Positions 1-6,890 of a stretch of DNA of 8,044 nucleotides are shown piece by piece. Positions within the stretch are counted from its first letter, which is position 1, and the number at the start of each line of letters is the position of its first letter. Under the pieces are notes generated by a model. That model made no database searches and was not told the origin of the DNA. It saw only the letters and a program-made list of their open reading frames with translations. A program made the position numbers and the translations under genes. Origin of the DNA: an uncultured Rhodocyclaceae bacterium (GTDB lineage: Bacteria; Pseudomonadota; Gammaproteobacteria; Burkholderiales; Rhodocyclaceae); NCBI GenBank assembly GCA_903950295.1, contig CAJBAP010000217.1, positions 1 to 8,044 on the forward strand, in the 5' to 3' direction.

Positions 1-155
1 ACCCGATCGCCACGGGCAAAAGCCTCGCGCGCGGCGATGAAACTGGCGTCCTCCGGGTGGCCGGAGGGGGAACCGGATTGGGCCAGCGCCGGCAGAGCGA
101 CAAACAAACCAACGAGCAGGCTCGGCAGGATCTTCAGTGCGATCAAATTTTTCAT
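1..155 (-). CDS. Exported protein, N-terminal fragment; probable soluble lytic murein transglycosylase (partial)
   Basis: Only the first 51 codons lie in the window; the gene continues past the left edge. The reading begins MKNLIALKILPSLLVGLF, a lysine followed by a hydrophobic stretch ending ALPALAQS, a good Sec signal peptide with cleavage near ALA-Q, so the product is exported to the periplasm. The mature part starts with a polar linker and then FIAAREAFARGDR, which resembles the first helical repeat of Slt-type lytic transglycosylases, enzymes that cleave the peptidoglycan glycan backbone. That assignment rests on a short stretch and on memory of such genes beside the folate cyclo-ligase in betaproteobacteria; the catalytic domain is not visible. 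An in-frame ATG at 176 would add seven residues, but the purine-rich GAGAGG abuts it with no spacing, so 155 is preferred. It is divergent from the cyclo-ligase gene. Confidence 0.6.
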   Translation of the reverse strand, partial: MKNLIALKILPSLLVGLFVALPALAQSGSPSGHPEDASFIAAREAFARGDR

Positions 156-209
156 GGCGATACTTTTGGCTATCATCCTCTCAGACTAGCACACGGTTTT
201 AAGCACGCC
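156..209. promoter_or_regulatory. Short divergent intergenic region
   Basis: These 54 bases separate the start codons of the exported-protein gene (minus) and the cyclo-ligase gene (plus), so promoter elements for both must lie here or inside the neighbouring gene starts. On the minus strand a GAGAGG tract lies just upstream of the alternative ATG at 176. On the plus strand TATCAT at 171-176 is a possible -10 hexamer, but no matching -35 is convincing. No strong ribosome binding site precedes the ATG at 210. The call rests mainly on divergent gene layout. Confidence 0.35.
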
Positions 210-839
210 ATGACCGATCAACCCGGCGATTTCGCCGTTAATCCCACCGTTTTCCGTACCGCGCTGCGACAGGAAAAGATCGCGGCGCGGCTGGCCTTGC
301 CTGCGGCCGAACATCACGCCGCCAGCGCGCGCATCCTCGAGCATCTTGCCGACCTGCTGCAGCCGCGCGCGCCTGGCATCATTGCCTTCTGCTGGCCGAT
401 CCGTGCCGAAGTGGACTGCCAGCCACTGGTGAATCAACTCCTGAGCGCCGGTTGGCGCGCCGCCATGCCCGTCGTTGTGACAACAGCAGCACCCATGCAG
501 TTCCGTGCCTGGTGGCCGGATGCACCCATGACGGCCGACCCTCACGGCATTCCCGTTCCGCTTACCGACGCCATGCCGGTACCCGACGTTCTATTGCTGC
601 CGCTGGTGGCCTTCGACGCTGCGGGCTATCGCCTGGGCTACGGCGGTGGCTACTTCGACCGCACTCTGGCGGCATGCGTGCCCCGCCCGCTAACGGTCGG
701 CGTAGGCTTCGAACTGGGCGCCGTTGACAGCATCCGGCCCGCTGCGCACGATATTCCCCTCGACATGATCGCTACCGAGAATGGCCTGCGCCTCACGCAA
801 ACGCAACACAAACCCCGCATACCCCTTGATTTTCCATGA
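210..839 (+). CDS. fau: 5-formyltetrahydrofolate cyclo-ligase
   Basis: This 209-residue cytoplasmic enzyme converts 5-formyltetrahydrofolate to 5,10-methenyltetrahydrofolate with ATP, returning the storage form of folate to the one-carbon pool. The family signature is clear: LLPLVAFDAAGYRLGYGGGY (about 128-147) followed by FDR, the glycine-rich substrate and phosphate loop. WPIRAEVD at about 62-69 matches the conserved segment containing the substrate-binding Glu, and HDIPLD at 180-185 matches the family's C-terminal motif. The length is normal. The frame is open upstream to an ATG at 57, but that extension lies antisense to the signal peptide of the divergent gene and resembles no cyclo-ligase N terminus, so the ATG at 210 is chosen although its ribosome binding site is weak. 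The HDOD gene follows 51 bases later on the same strand, so the two may be co-transcribed, with no obvious functional link. The older name is ygfA. Confidence 0.93.
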   Translation: MTDQPGDFAVNPTVFRTALRQEKIAARLALPAAEHHAASARILEHLADLLQPRAPGIIAFCWPIRAEVDCQPLVNQLLSAGWRAAMPVVVTTAAPMQFRAWWPDAPMTADPHGIPVPLTDAMPVPDVLLLPLVAFDAAGYRLGYGGGYFDRTLAACVPRPLTVGVGFELGAVDSIRPAAHDIPLDMIATENGLRLTQTQHKPRIPLDFP

Positions 840-890
840 GTTCCGTCCGATCATGCGGGCGCACCTCCACAGCCACCACGGTATAGCAGC

Positions 891-2072
891 ATGAGTTCTC
901 CCGCTACATTTCCGTTGATCACCCTGCAACCCGTCACGGACTCCAATAATGCCTGGGTTGCCCTTTTGCTGGAAGCAGAAATGCCTCTGGGTGGTGATGC
1001 ATTCGCACAGCTCCTGGGCGACGGCGCACTGACCAAGCTACTCGAGTCAGTGCCCTGCATTGCCCTCGTCGACCCCATGCAGGTAGATCCGGCACTCGGC
1101 AGCGCGCTACCGCAAGGCCGCCTGATTCTGCGCTTTCCGGTAGAACTTGCCACCGATCCGGCGTGTCATGAACAGCTGACAGCACTGCACGCAAACGGGT
1201 TCGGCCTGATGGCATCGGGTTTTCCGGCAGCCGGTGCGACGCTGTGCGCCGAAATCACCTCGCTCGCCATCGCCTGTCCGGGGCAAACCATGCCAGCCGG
1301 ATTGGGCGACTGGTTGCGCCAACTGCCCGGCCCTCACCTCGCACTCGGCACAACAGAAAACATCTGCCCCGGTTTCTGCAAATTCCACTGGCTGGCCGGA
1401 CACCTTGCCGGCCAAGCCGCCCCGATGCCCAAGGGCGACCCGACCACCCGTGGCCTGCTGCTCAAGCTCCTGTCGCTCGTCACCTCGGATGCCGATTCGA
1501 CCGAACTCGAGGCCGTGATCAAGCGCGATACCAATCTTTCCTACCATTTGCTGAAACTGGTTAACTCGGTCGCCTTTGCCTCGACCCAGAAAATCACCAA
1601 CTTTACCCAGGCCATCACCCTGTTGGGGCGGCGCCAATTACAGCGCTGGTTACAGTTGTTGTTGTACACGCGGTCGAAAGGCAGCGCCGTCGCCAGCCCG
1701 CTGCTGCCGCGTGCTGCCCTGCGGGCGAGCCTGATGGAAACTCTGGCGAAACGCCGCCACCTGTCGCGCGACGCACAGGATCACGCCTACATGGTCGGCA
1801 TGTTCTCCCTGCTCGAGGCGCTGTTTGGCATACCGGTCATCGAGGTAATCGCTCCGCTCAACCTGCCGGAAGATGTAATAGGGGCGCTCACGGGCAGCGC
1901 TACAGACAACAGCCCGCTGGGCGGGTTGCTGGGCGCGGTGATCGCCGGCGAAGAACAACCGGTCACGACGCTGGCGACGGCGCTCGCCGCCAGCGCCGTC
2001 TCTGCTGAAGAATGGGGCATGGCGCTGGTCGAAGCGGCTTGCTGGGCAGTGCAGGTGAGCAAGGAAGCGTAA
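891..2072 (+). CDS. HDOD-domain signalling protein with possible degenerate EAL N terminus
   Basis: This is a 393-residue protein with no signal peptide or membrane segment. Its C-terminal part (about 182-375) is an HDOD domain, an HD-fold module lacking phosphohydrolase activity that usually serves as a regulatory or scaffold domain. Supporting segments are LLLKLLSLVTSDADSTELE, then IKRDTNLSYHLLKLVNS (about 210-226) and FTQAITLLGRRQLQRWLQL (about 238-256), the usual order in HDOD proteins. The N-terminal ~175 residues have no EAL, DDFGTG or other catalytic motif. Their size, and a junction around FCKFHWLAGHLAG (162-174) recalling the end of EAL domains, suggest the decayed EAL half of YuxH-type EAL-HDOD proteins; this is inference. 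The ATG at 891 has a poor ribosome binding site. The stop overlaps the next gene's start (TAATG), so it is probably made together with the cyclic-di-GMP enzyme and may modulate it. Confidence 0.8.
   Translation: MSSPATFPLITLQPVTDSNNAWVALLLEAEMPLGGDAFAQLLGDGALTKLLESVPCIALVDPMQVDPALGSALPQGRLILRFPVELATDPACHEQLTALHANGFGLMASGFPAAGATLCAEITSLAIACPGQTMPAGLGDWLRQLPGPHLALGTTENICPGFCKFHWLAGHLAGQAAPMPKGDPTTRGLLLKLLSLVTSDADSTELEAVIKRDTNLSYHLLKLVNSVAFASTQKITNFTQAITLLGRRQLQRWLQLLLYTRSKGSAVASPLLPRAALRASLMETLAKRRHLSRDAQDHAYMVGMFSLLEALFGIPVIEVIAPLNLPEDVIGALTGSATDNSPLGGLLGAVIAGEEQPVTTLATALAASAVSAEEWGMALVEAACWAVQVSKEA
2061..2065 (+). promoter_or_regulatory. Ribosome binding site fixing the GGDEF-EAL start
   Basis: AAGGA lies six bases before the ATG at 2072, inside the last codons of the HDOD gene. 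It supports that ATG over the in-frame ATG at 2012, which would overlap the HDOD gene by about 60 bases. The stop and start share one base (TAATG), an arrangement typical of translational coupling. Confidence 0.6.
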
Positions 2073-4132
2073 TGGCGGCCAGCGGTTTCGACCACTCGAC
2101 GCAAGCACAAATCTTCGACCAGATTCGCGAGTCGATCATCACCATGGATCTGGCCGGGTACATCACCGGCTGGAACCGGAGCGCGGAGCAACTGTTCGGC
2201 TACAGCGCCGCCGAAGCTGTCGGCAAACATATTCTGTTCCTCTATGCCGATCCCGATGCCGAGGACGACAGCGATAATTTCCAGGACGCCTTTCTCGAAC
2301 ATGGCGGCCGAGAAATGGAAGTCCGCCGGCGGCGCAAGTCGGGTGAGGTTTTCTGGGCCAGCCTGCAACTGTCGCTGATGCGCGACGAGCATGGCGAACC
2401 CTGCGGTTTGATCGGTTATCTGTCGGACATCACGGCACGTGTCGAGGCAGAAAAAACCATGCGCCTGCAATCGCGCATTTTCGAACACAGCGAAGAAAGC
2501 ATCCTCATCACCGATGCGACGCGGCACATTCTTTCCGTCAATCCGGCGTTCAGCGAGATGACCGGTTACCCGCAGGAAGAGATCATTGGTCAAACGCCGG
2601 CCATCCTGCGTTCAACGCGTCATCCCACCGAGTTCTACGAAGACATCTGGGTTCGAGTCGAGCAGGACGGCAGCTGGCACGGCGAGGTCTGGACGCAGCG
2701 CAAGAATGGCGAAGACTTCCCCAGCTGGGCCTCGATCAGCCTGGTGAAGAACCACGATGGCCAAATCAGCCATTATTTCTCGATCTTCACCGACATGACC
2801 GAGCGTAAAAAGGCCGAGGAGCGCATCCACCACCTCGCCTATTACGACGGGCTGACGGGGCTGCCCAACCGTTCGCTGCTCTACCAGTTGATCGATCAGG
2901 CACTGGCCGAGGCACGACGCAACCGCCTGCACGGCGCCATCCTGTTCATCGACCTCAACCGCTTCAAACCGATCAACGACACGCTCGGTCATGCCATCGG
3001 CGACCGCCTGCTATTGCAGGTTGCCGAGCGCCTGCGGCGCGCAGTACGCACAGCTGATGTGGTGGCGCGACTGGGGGGTGATGAATTCGTCGTGGCGCTG
3101 TTCGATATTACCCAGCGCGAACACGCGGCCGTGGTTGCCCAGAAGATCCTCGCGGCACTCGATCCTCCCTTCTTCATCGAGGAGAACGAACTCCAGATGG
3201 GCGCGGCCATTGGCATCAGCGCCTATCCGCGCGACGGCTTCGATACCGAGTCGTTACTGCGCATGGCTGACATCGCCATGTATCGCGCCAAGCAAAGCGG
3301 GCAAGCCGGCTACGCCTTCTATAGCCACGAGATGAACCAGCGCACGCTCGATCGCCTGAAAATCGAGTCCGGTCTGCGCCATGGCATCGAAAACAACGAA
3401 CTCCTGTTGCACTATCAGCCCAAGGTCGATATCGCCAGTGGCCTCATCGTCGGTGTCGAGGCATTGGTGCGCTGGAACCACCCGACGCGCGGCATGGTGT
3501 CGCCCGGCGAGTTCATTCCCATCGCCGAAGAATCCGGCCTCGTCGTACGGCTGTCCGCCTGGGTACTGGAAGCCGCTTTGCAGCAAGCCTATCTCTGGTA
3601 TGCCGCCGGGCTGCCCGTCCTCAAGGTTGCCGTCAACCTGTCGGCGCGAGATTTCTCCCCCAGTCTGGCGACGCGCGTCGCGTCGCTGCTAACGAGCCAC
3701 GGCGTGCCGCCGGGCTGGCTCGAACTCGAAATCACCGAGGGCATGCTTACTCACAGCAGCGAGGAAGTGATCACCATGATGGATGCGCTCACCGCGCTGG
3801 GCGTGACGCTGGCACTCGACGATTTCGGCACCGGTTATTCGAGCCTCTCCTACCTCAAGCGCTTCCCCATCGACACCCTGAAGATCGATCAGTCCTTCAT
3901 CCGGGGCATTCCCACCGACGGCGACGACTGCGCCATCGCCGGCGCCATCGTCAGCATGGCGCAACGACTCGGCCACCGTGTTATCGCCGAGGGTGTCGAA
4001 ACCTTGGCGCAGCTGGACTACCTTGAAAGCCTGGGCTGCCAGGAAATACAGGGATATTATTTCTCGGCACCGGTGCCGGCGGACAAGCTCGAAGCCATGC
4101 TGCGCGAGGGGCGCACACTCCGCATGGGCTGA
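2072..4132 (+). CDS. PAS-PAS-GGDEF-EAL cyclic-di-GMP diguanylate cyclase/phosphodiesterase
   Basis: This 686-residue cytoplasmic protein makes and/or degrades cyclic-di-GMP, the messenger governing motility versus biofilm. Order: PAS 1 (about 10-124, ITGWNRSAEQLFGYS), PAS 2 with PAC segment (about 134-248, NPAFSEMTGY), GGDEF (about 252-415), EAL (about 430-680). The cyclase site is intact: D294 and N302 in the DLNRFKPIND segment, GGDEF at 335-339, and the product-inhibition site RTAD at 326-329, five residues ahead. The phosphodiesterase site is also intact: EALVRW (E463), N522, E553, D583-D584 in DDFGTGYSSL, K604, E640 in EGVET, Q660. Both activities are therefore possible; in many such proteins the phosphodiesterase dominates and the GGDEF domain acts as a GTP sensor, which sequence cannot settle. 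No membrane helix is seen, so the signal is probably cytosolic and perceived by PAS. The HDOD gene directly upstream is probably coupled. Confidence 0.95.
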   Translation: MAASGFDHSTQAQIFDQIRESIITMDLAGYITGWNRSAEQLFGYSAAEAVGKHILFLYADPDAEDDSDNFQDAFLEHGGREMEVRRRRKSGEVFWASLQLSLMRDEHGEPCGLIGYLSDITARVEAEKTMRLQSRIFEHSEESILITDATRHILSVNPAFSEMTGYPQEEIIGQTPAILRSTRHPTEFYEDIWVRVEQDGSWHGEVWTQRKNGEDFPSWASISLVKNHDGQISHYFSIFTDMTERKKAEERIHHLAYYDGLTGLPNRSLLYQLIDQALAEARRNRLHGAILFIDLNRFKPINDTLGHAIGDRLLLQVAERLRRAVRTADVVARLGGDEFVVALFDITQREHAAVVAQKILAALDPPFFIEENELQMGAAIGISAYPRDGFDTESLLRMADIAMYRAKQSGQAGYAFYSHEMNQRTLDRLKIESGLRHGIENNELLLHYQPKVDIASGLIVGVEALVRWNHPTRGMVSPGEFIPIAEESGLVVRLSAWVLEAALQQAYLWYAAGLPVLKVAVNLSARDFSPSLATRVASLLTSHGVPPGWLELEITEGMLTHSSEEVITMMDALTALGVTLALDDFGTGYSSLSYLKRFPIDTLKIDQSFIRGIPTDGDDCAIAGAIVSMAQRLGHRVIAEGVETLAQLDYLESLGCQEIQGYYFSAPVPADKLEAMLREGRTLRMG

Positions 4133-4168
4133 AGCGCCACCCGATGCCGTCCTGCCAGCGCCGACTTT

Positions 4169-5299
4169 TTAATTTACCGATGCGCAAGCCCTGCCGATGC
4201 GCTTGAGCGCCTCGTCTAGCAGCGCACGGGTAGTACCGAAGTTAAGCCGCACGTACTGTGCATAGGCACGCCCCGGTCCGAAATCCACACCATCCGAGAG
4301 CCCAACACCCGCTTGCTCGAACAGCGCGGCCGGATGTTCAACGCCGAGCGCACTACAGTCGATCCAAGCCAGAAAGGTTGCCTCCACCCGCGCCATGTCC
4401 AGCCCGGGTAAATTGCTGATGGCCTGTTCGACGCATGCCGCATTGCCACGCAAGGTGTCGAGAAGCTGCGTGCGCCAGGCGCCGCCGTCGCGATAGGCGG
4501 CCTCGCAAGCGGCCAGCCCCAGCACGTTGGCATGCGGCACGATGCCGTGCAAGGCGGCATGAAAATTTCGCCGCAGGCGCGCATCCGGAATGATGGCAAA
4601 GGCGCAACCCAGACCGGCGATGTTGAAGGTCTTCGACGGCGCCATTAGGGTTATCGTGCGTGCAGCAATTTCGGGCGAGAGCGTGGCGAAAGGTCGGTGG
4701 CGACCCGACAACGTTAGATCGCAGTGGATTTCATCCGAACACACTACCAAATCGTGCTTCTCGGCCAACGCCGCGAGTTGCCATAACTCGTCCTCGCGCC
4801 AGGCGCGGCCGACCGGATTGTGCGGATGGCAAAACAAAAACAGCCGCGCTGCTTTCATTACCGCATCAGCGGCGGCGAAATCCCAGCCCCAGCCCGCTTC
4901 ATCGCGCACCAAAGGCAGCGTCAACAGCCGACGCGCAGATTCGACCGGTGTCGAGAGAAATGGCGGGTAAATCGGCGTCGCTGTAAACACGCCATCACCC
5001 GGCACGCCGACGGCACGACACGCCACATGCAGGCCGCTCACCAACCCCGGCAGCCAGACGATCCAGTCTGGTTCGATCGCCCATTCATACTCGCGCGCGC
5101 AATGGCCAACCACCGTTTCGACCAGCGACGGCCAGGGCTGGCCATAGCCAAACAGGCCGTTGTCGACGCGCCGCCGCAAGGCCTCAATCACCGGCAATGG
5201 CGCAGGAAAATCCATATCCGCCACCCAAAGCGGAATGACGTCACGCCCGCTGTATTTTGCCCAGCGGACGGAATCAGGCGAGGGTTGAAACGCCGTCAT
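4169..5299 (-). CDS. MalY/PatB-type PLP-dependent C-S lyase/aminotransferase (putative cystathionine beta-lyase)
   Basis: This is a 376-residue cytoplasmic fold-type I PLP enzyme of aminotransferase class I/II. Members of the MalY/PatB group cleave C-S bonds of cystathionine or cysteine S-conjugates, giving a thiol, pyruvate and ammonia. Visible motifs are PLWVADMDFPAP near the N terminus (about 23-34), typical of the subfamily; FGYGQP (Y52); HNPVGR at 160-165 (N161); CSDEIH with D189 pairing the pyridine nitrogen; APSKTFNIAGLG with K223 as the Schiff-base lysine; and YVRLNFG with R351 binding the substrate carboxylate. The start at 5299 is chosen because it forms an ATGA overlap with the ilvA stop and gives the family's usual N terminus; an ATG at 5341 would overlap ilvA by 46 bases. 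There is no good ribosome binding site, so coupling to ilvA is likely. MalY also represses MalT in E. coli, but no maltose genes are nearby. The exact substrate is unknown. Confidence 0.88.
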   Translation of the reverse strand: MTAFQPSPDSVRWAKYSGRDVIPLWVADMDFPAPLPVIEALRRRVDNGLFGYGQPWPSLVETVVGHCAREYEWAIEPDWIVWLPGLVSGLHVACRAVGVPGDGVFTATPIYPPFLSTPVESARRLLTLPLVRDEAGWGWDFAAADAVMKAARLFLFCHPHNPVGRAWREDELWQLAALAEKHDLVVCSDEIHCDLTLSGRHRPFATLSPEIAARTITLMAPSKTFNIAGLGCAFAIIPDARLRRNFHAALHGIVPHANVLGLAACEAAYRDGGAWRTQLLDTLRGNAACVEQAISNLPGLDMARVEATFLAWIDCSALGVEHPAALFEQAGVGLSDGVDFGPGRAYAQYVRLNFGTTRALLDEALKRIGRACASVN

Positions 5300-6813
5300 C
5301 CCAAAAACAACCGGTAGGCCGGATTCTTCGATTCGTCCCAATGCCGGTAGCCGAGATTCTTGAGGAAGGCGTGGAAGTCCTTCATCTCCTGCGGCGGCAC
5401 CTGCATGCCGACCAGCACGCGGCCCGTGTCGGCACCGTGGTTGCGATAGTGAAACAGGCTGATATTCCAGCCGTCGCCCATGGTGTTGAGGAACTTCATC
5501 AGCGCCCCGGGACGCTCGGGAAACTCGAAGCGATACAGCAATTCATTCACGGTTACGCCACTGCGCTGTGGCGCATGTCCGCCAACCAGATGGCGGATGT
5601 GCAACTTGGCCATCTCGTCGTCGGTCAGGTCGAGCGTGGCATAGCCATGTTTTTTCAGTTGCTTGACCAGCTTCGTCGCCTCGGCACGATCGGCCACCTG
5701 CATGCCGACAAAAACGTGGGCCTCGCCGGCATCGTGGAAACGATAGTTGAACTCGGTGATGTTGCGTGCGCCGATCAGGGTGACGAATTTCTTGTAGCTG
5801 CCGGGCCGTTCCGGCAGGGTAACGGCCAGCACGGCTTCGCGCTGTTCGCCCACCTCGGCACGCTCGGCGACGAAGCGCAGACGATCGAAATTCATGTTGG
5901 CACCGGAGGCGACGGCCACCAGGGTCTTGCCCTGTGCCTTGTGGCGTCTGGCCCACTCCTTGGCGCCAGCCACGGCGAGCGCACCGGCCGGCTCGAGAAT
6001 TGAGCGCGTGTCCTCGAATACATCCTTGATGGCGGCGCAGATGGCGTCGGTATCGACCAGCACCATCTCGTCGACCAGTTCGCGGCAGAGACGAAAGGTT
6101 TCCTCACCAACCAGTTTCACTGCCGCACCGTCGGCAAACAGGCCAACCGTCTCAAGCTTGATCCGGCGCCCAGCCGCGAGCGAGCGCGCCATGGCGTCCG
6201 CATCCATTGCCTCGACGCCGATCACCTTGATTTCCGGCCGCAGACGCTTGATGTAGGCCGCCACCCCGGCAATCAGGCCGCCACCGCCGACGCAGCAAAA
6301 TACCGCGTCGATCGGGTCGGGATGCTGGCGCAGGATTTCCATGCCGATGGTGCCCTGACCGGCGATCACCTCCGGATCATCGAAGGGGTGGACGAAGGTG
6401 AGCTTTTGCTGTTTCTCAAGCACGAGGGCATGAGCGTAGGCGGCGTCGTAGGAATCTCCCGCCAGCACGACCTCACCGCCACGTTTCTTCACGGCATCGA
6501 TCTTGATCTGCGGTGTTGTCGTCGGCATCACGATCACTGCACGGATGCCGAGTTTCTGTGCCGACAGCGCCACGCCCTGCGCGTGGTTGCCGGCCGAAGC
6601 GCAAATCACGCCGCGCTTGCGCTGTGCCGGTGTCAGATGAGCGATCTTGTTATAAGCCCCGCGCAGCTTGAAGCTGAATACCGGCTGCATGTCTTCGCGC
6701 TTGAGCAGCACGCGGTTGCCGCTGCGCGTCGAGAGGTTGGACGCCAGCTCGAGCGGCGTTTCGACCGCGACGTCATAGACGCGGGCGTTGAGAATTTTTT
6801 CGAGGTAATCCAT
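5296..6813 (-). CDS. ilvA: Threonine ammonia-lyase (threonine deaminase), biosynthetic
   Basis: This 505-residue cytoplasmic PLP enzyme (fold type II) converts threonine to 2-oxobutyrate and ammonia, the committed step to isoleucine. The opening MDYLEKILNARVYDVAVETP is typical of biosynthetic IlvA. The Schiff-base lysine is K49 in FSFKLRGAYNK; SAGNHAQG (73-80) binds substrate; and the glycine loop CVGGGGLIAG (about 174-183) holds the PLP phosphate. Two ACT-like regulatory repeats follow, each opening with an ERPG motif (335-338 and 433-436), at about 326-400 and 424-500, so feedback inhibition by isoleucine and activation by valine are expected. Length is close to the E. coli enzyme and unlike the short catabolic TdcB. 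The ATG at 6813 is preferred to in-frame ATGs at 6852 and 6870, which add residues without homology and crowd the divergent gene. No strong ribosome binding site is visible. The stop overlaps the downstream lyase start (ATGA). Confidence 0.96.
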   Translation of the reverse strand: MDYLEKILNARVYDVAVETPLELASNLSTRSGNRVLLKREDMQPVFSFKLRGAYNKIAHLTPAQRKRGVICASAGNHAQGVALSAQKLGIRAVIVMPTTTPQIKIDAVKKRGGEVVLAGDSYDAAYAHALVLEKQQKLTFVHPFDDPEVIAGQGTIGMEILRQHPDPIDAVFCCVGGGGLIAGVAAYIKRLRPEIKVIGVEAMDADAMARSLAAGRRIKLETVGLFADGAAVKLVGEETFRLCRELVDEMVLVDTDAICAAIKDVFEDTRSILEPAGALAVAGAKEWARRHKAQGKTLVAVASGANMNFDRLRFVAERAEVGEQREAVLAVTLPERPGSYKKFVTLIGARNITEFNYRFHDAGEAHVFVGMQVADRAEATKLVKQLKKHGYATLDLTDDEMAKLHIRHLVGGHAPQRSGVTVNELLYRFEFPERPGALMKFLNTMGDGWNISLFHYRNHGADTGRVLVGMQVPPQEMKDFHAFLKNLGYRHWDESKNPAYRLFLG

Positions 6814-6890
6814 GACATCAACAGGCAAGCGGAAAGCGGGCAAGGGTATCATGCAGCGCGATATTGCCATTTATTCGCGAGGACTCTTCC
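6814..6890. promoter_or_regulatory. Divergent promoter region between ilvA and the binding-protein gene
   Basis: These 77 bases lie between the divergent starts of ilvA and the periplasmic binding protein and must carry, or closely flank, promoters for both. I could not identify convincing -35/-10 pairs or an operator palindrome. The leader on the ilvA side is too short, with the chosen start, for a classical branched-chain amino acid attenuator with a leader peptide, and I see none. Confidence 0.35.
6879..6883 (+). promoter_or_regulatory. Ribosome binding site of the periplasmic binding protein gene
   Basis: GAGGA ends seven bases before the ATG at 6891. It decides between this start and the in-frame ATG at 6864; the later start also puts the positive charges and hydrophobic core of the signal peptide at their usual distance from the N terminus. 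Confidence 0.7.

Noticed and set aside
57..209. N-terminal extension of the folate cyclo-ligase reading frame (ATG at 57)
   Set aside because: It lies antisense to the signal peptide of the divergent exported protein, and its composition does not resemble a cyclo-ligase N terminus. The ATG at 210 gives the normal family length.
156..209. Possible 6S RNA gene upstream of the cyclo-ligase, as in E. coli and many relatives
   Set aside because: Only 54 bases separate the divergent start codons, too few for a ~180-nt 6S RNA, and no matching hairpin structure is seen. The gene must be elsewhere in this genome.
1787..2593. Long minus-strand open frame (268 codons) across the HDOD/GGDEF-EAL junction
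   Set aside because: It is opposite two well-supported genes; the translation has no recognisable domain and looks like a product of GC-rich codon bias.
4121..4170. Candidate rho-independent terminator ending in a T-run
   Set aside because: The only possible stem (GCTG with CAGC, extended past a bulge) has a loop of about 25 bases, too weak and open to call.
5257..6003. Long plus-strand open frame (248 codons) opposite ilvA and the lyase start
   Set aside because: It mirrors the conserved IlvA coding sequence in antisense and has no family features or ribosome binding site.
6814..6870. Upstream in-frame ATGs for ilvA (6852 and 6870)
   Set aside because: The extra residues do not match the IlvA family start, no ribosome binding site supports them, and they crowd or overlap the region upstream of the divergent gene.
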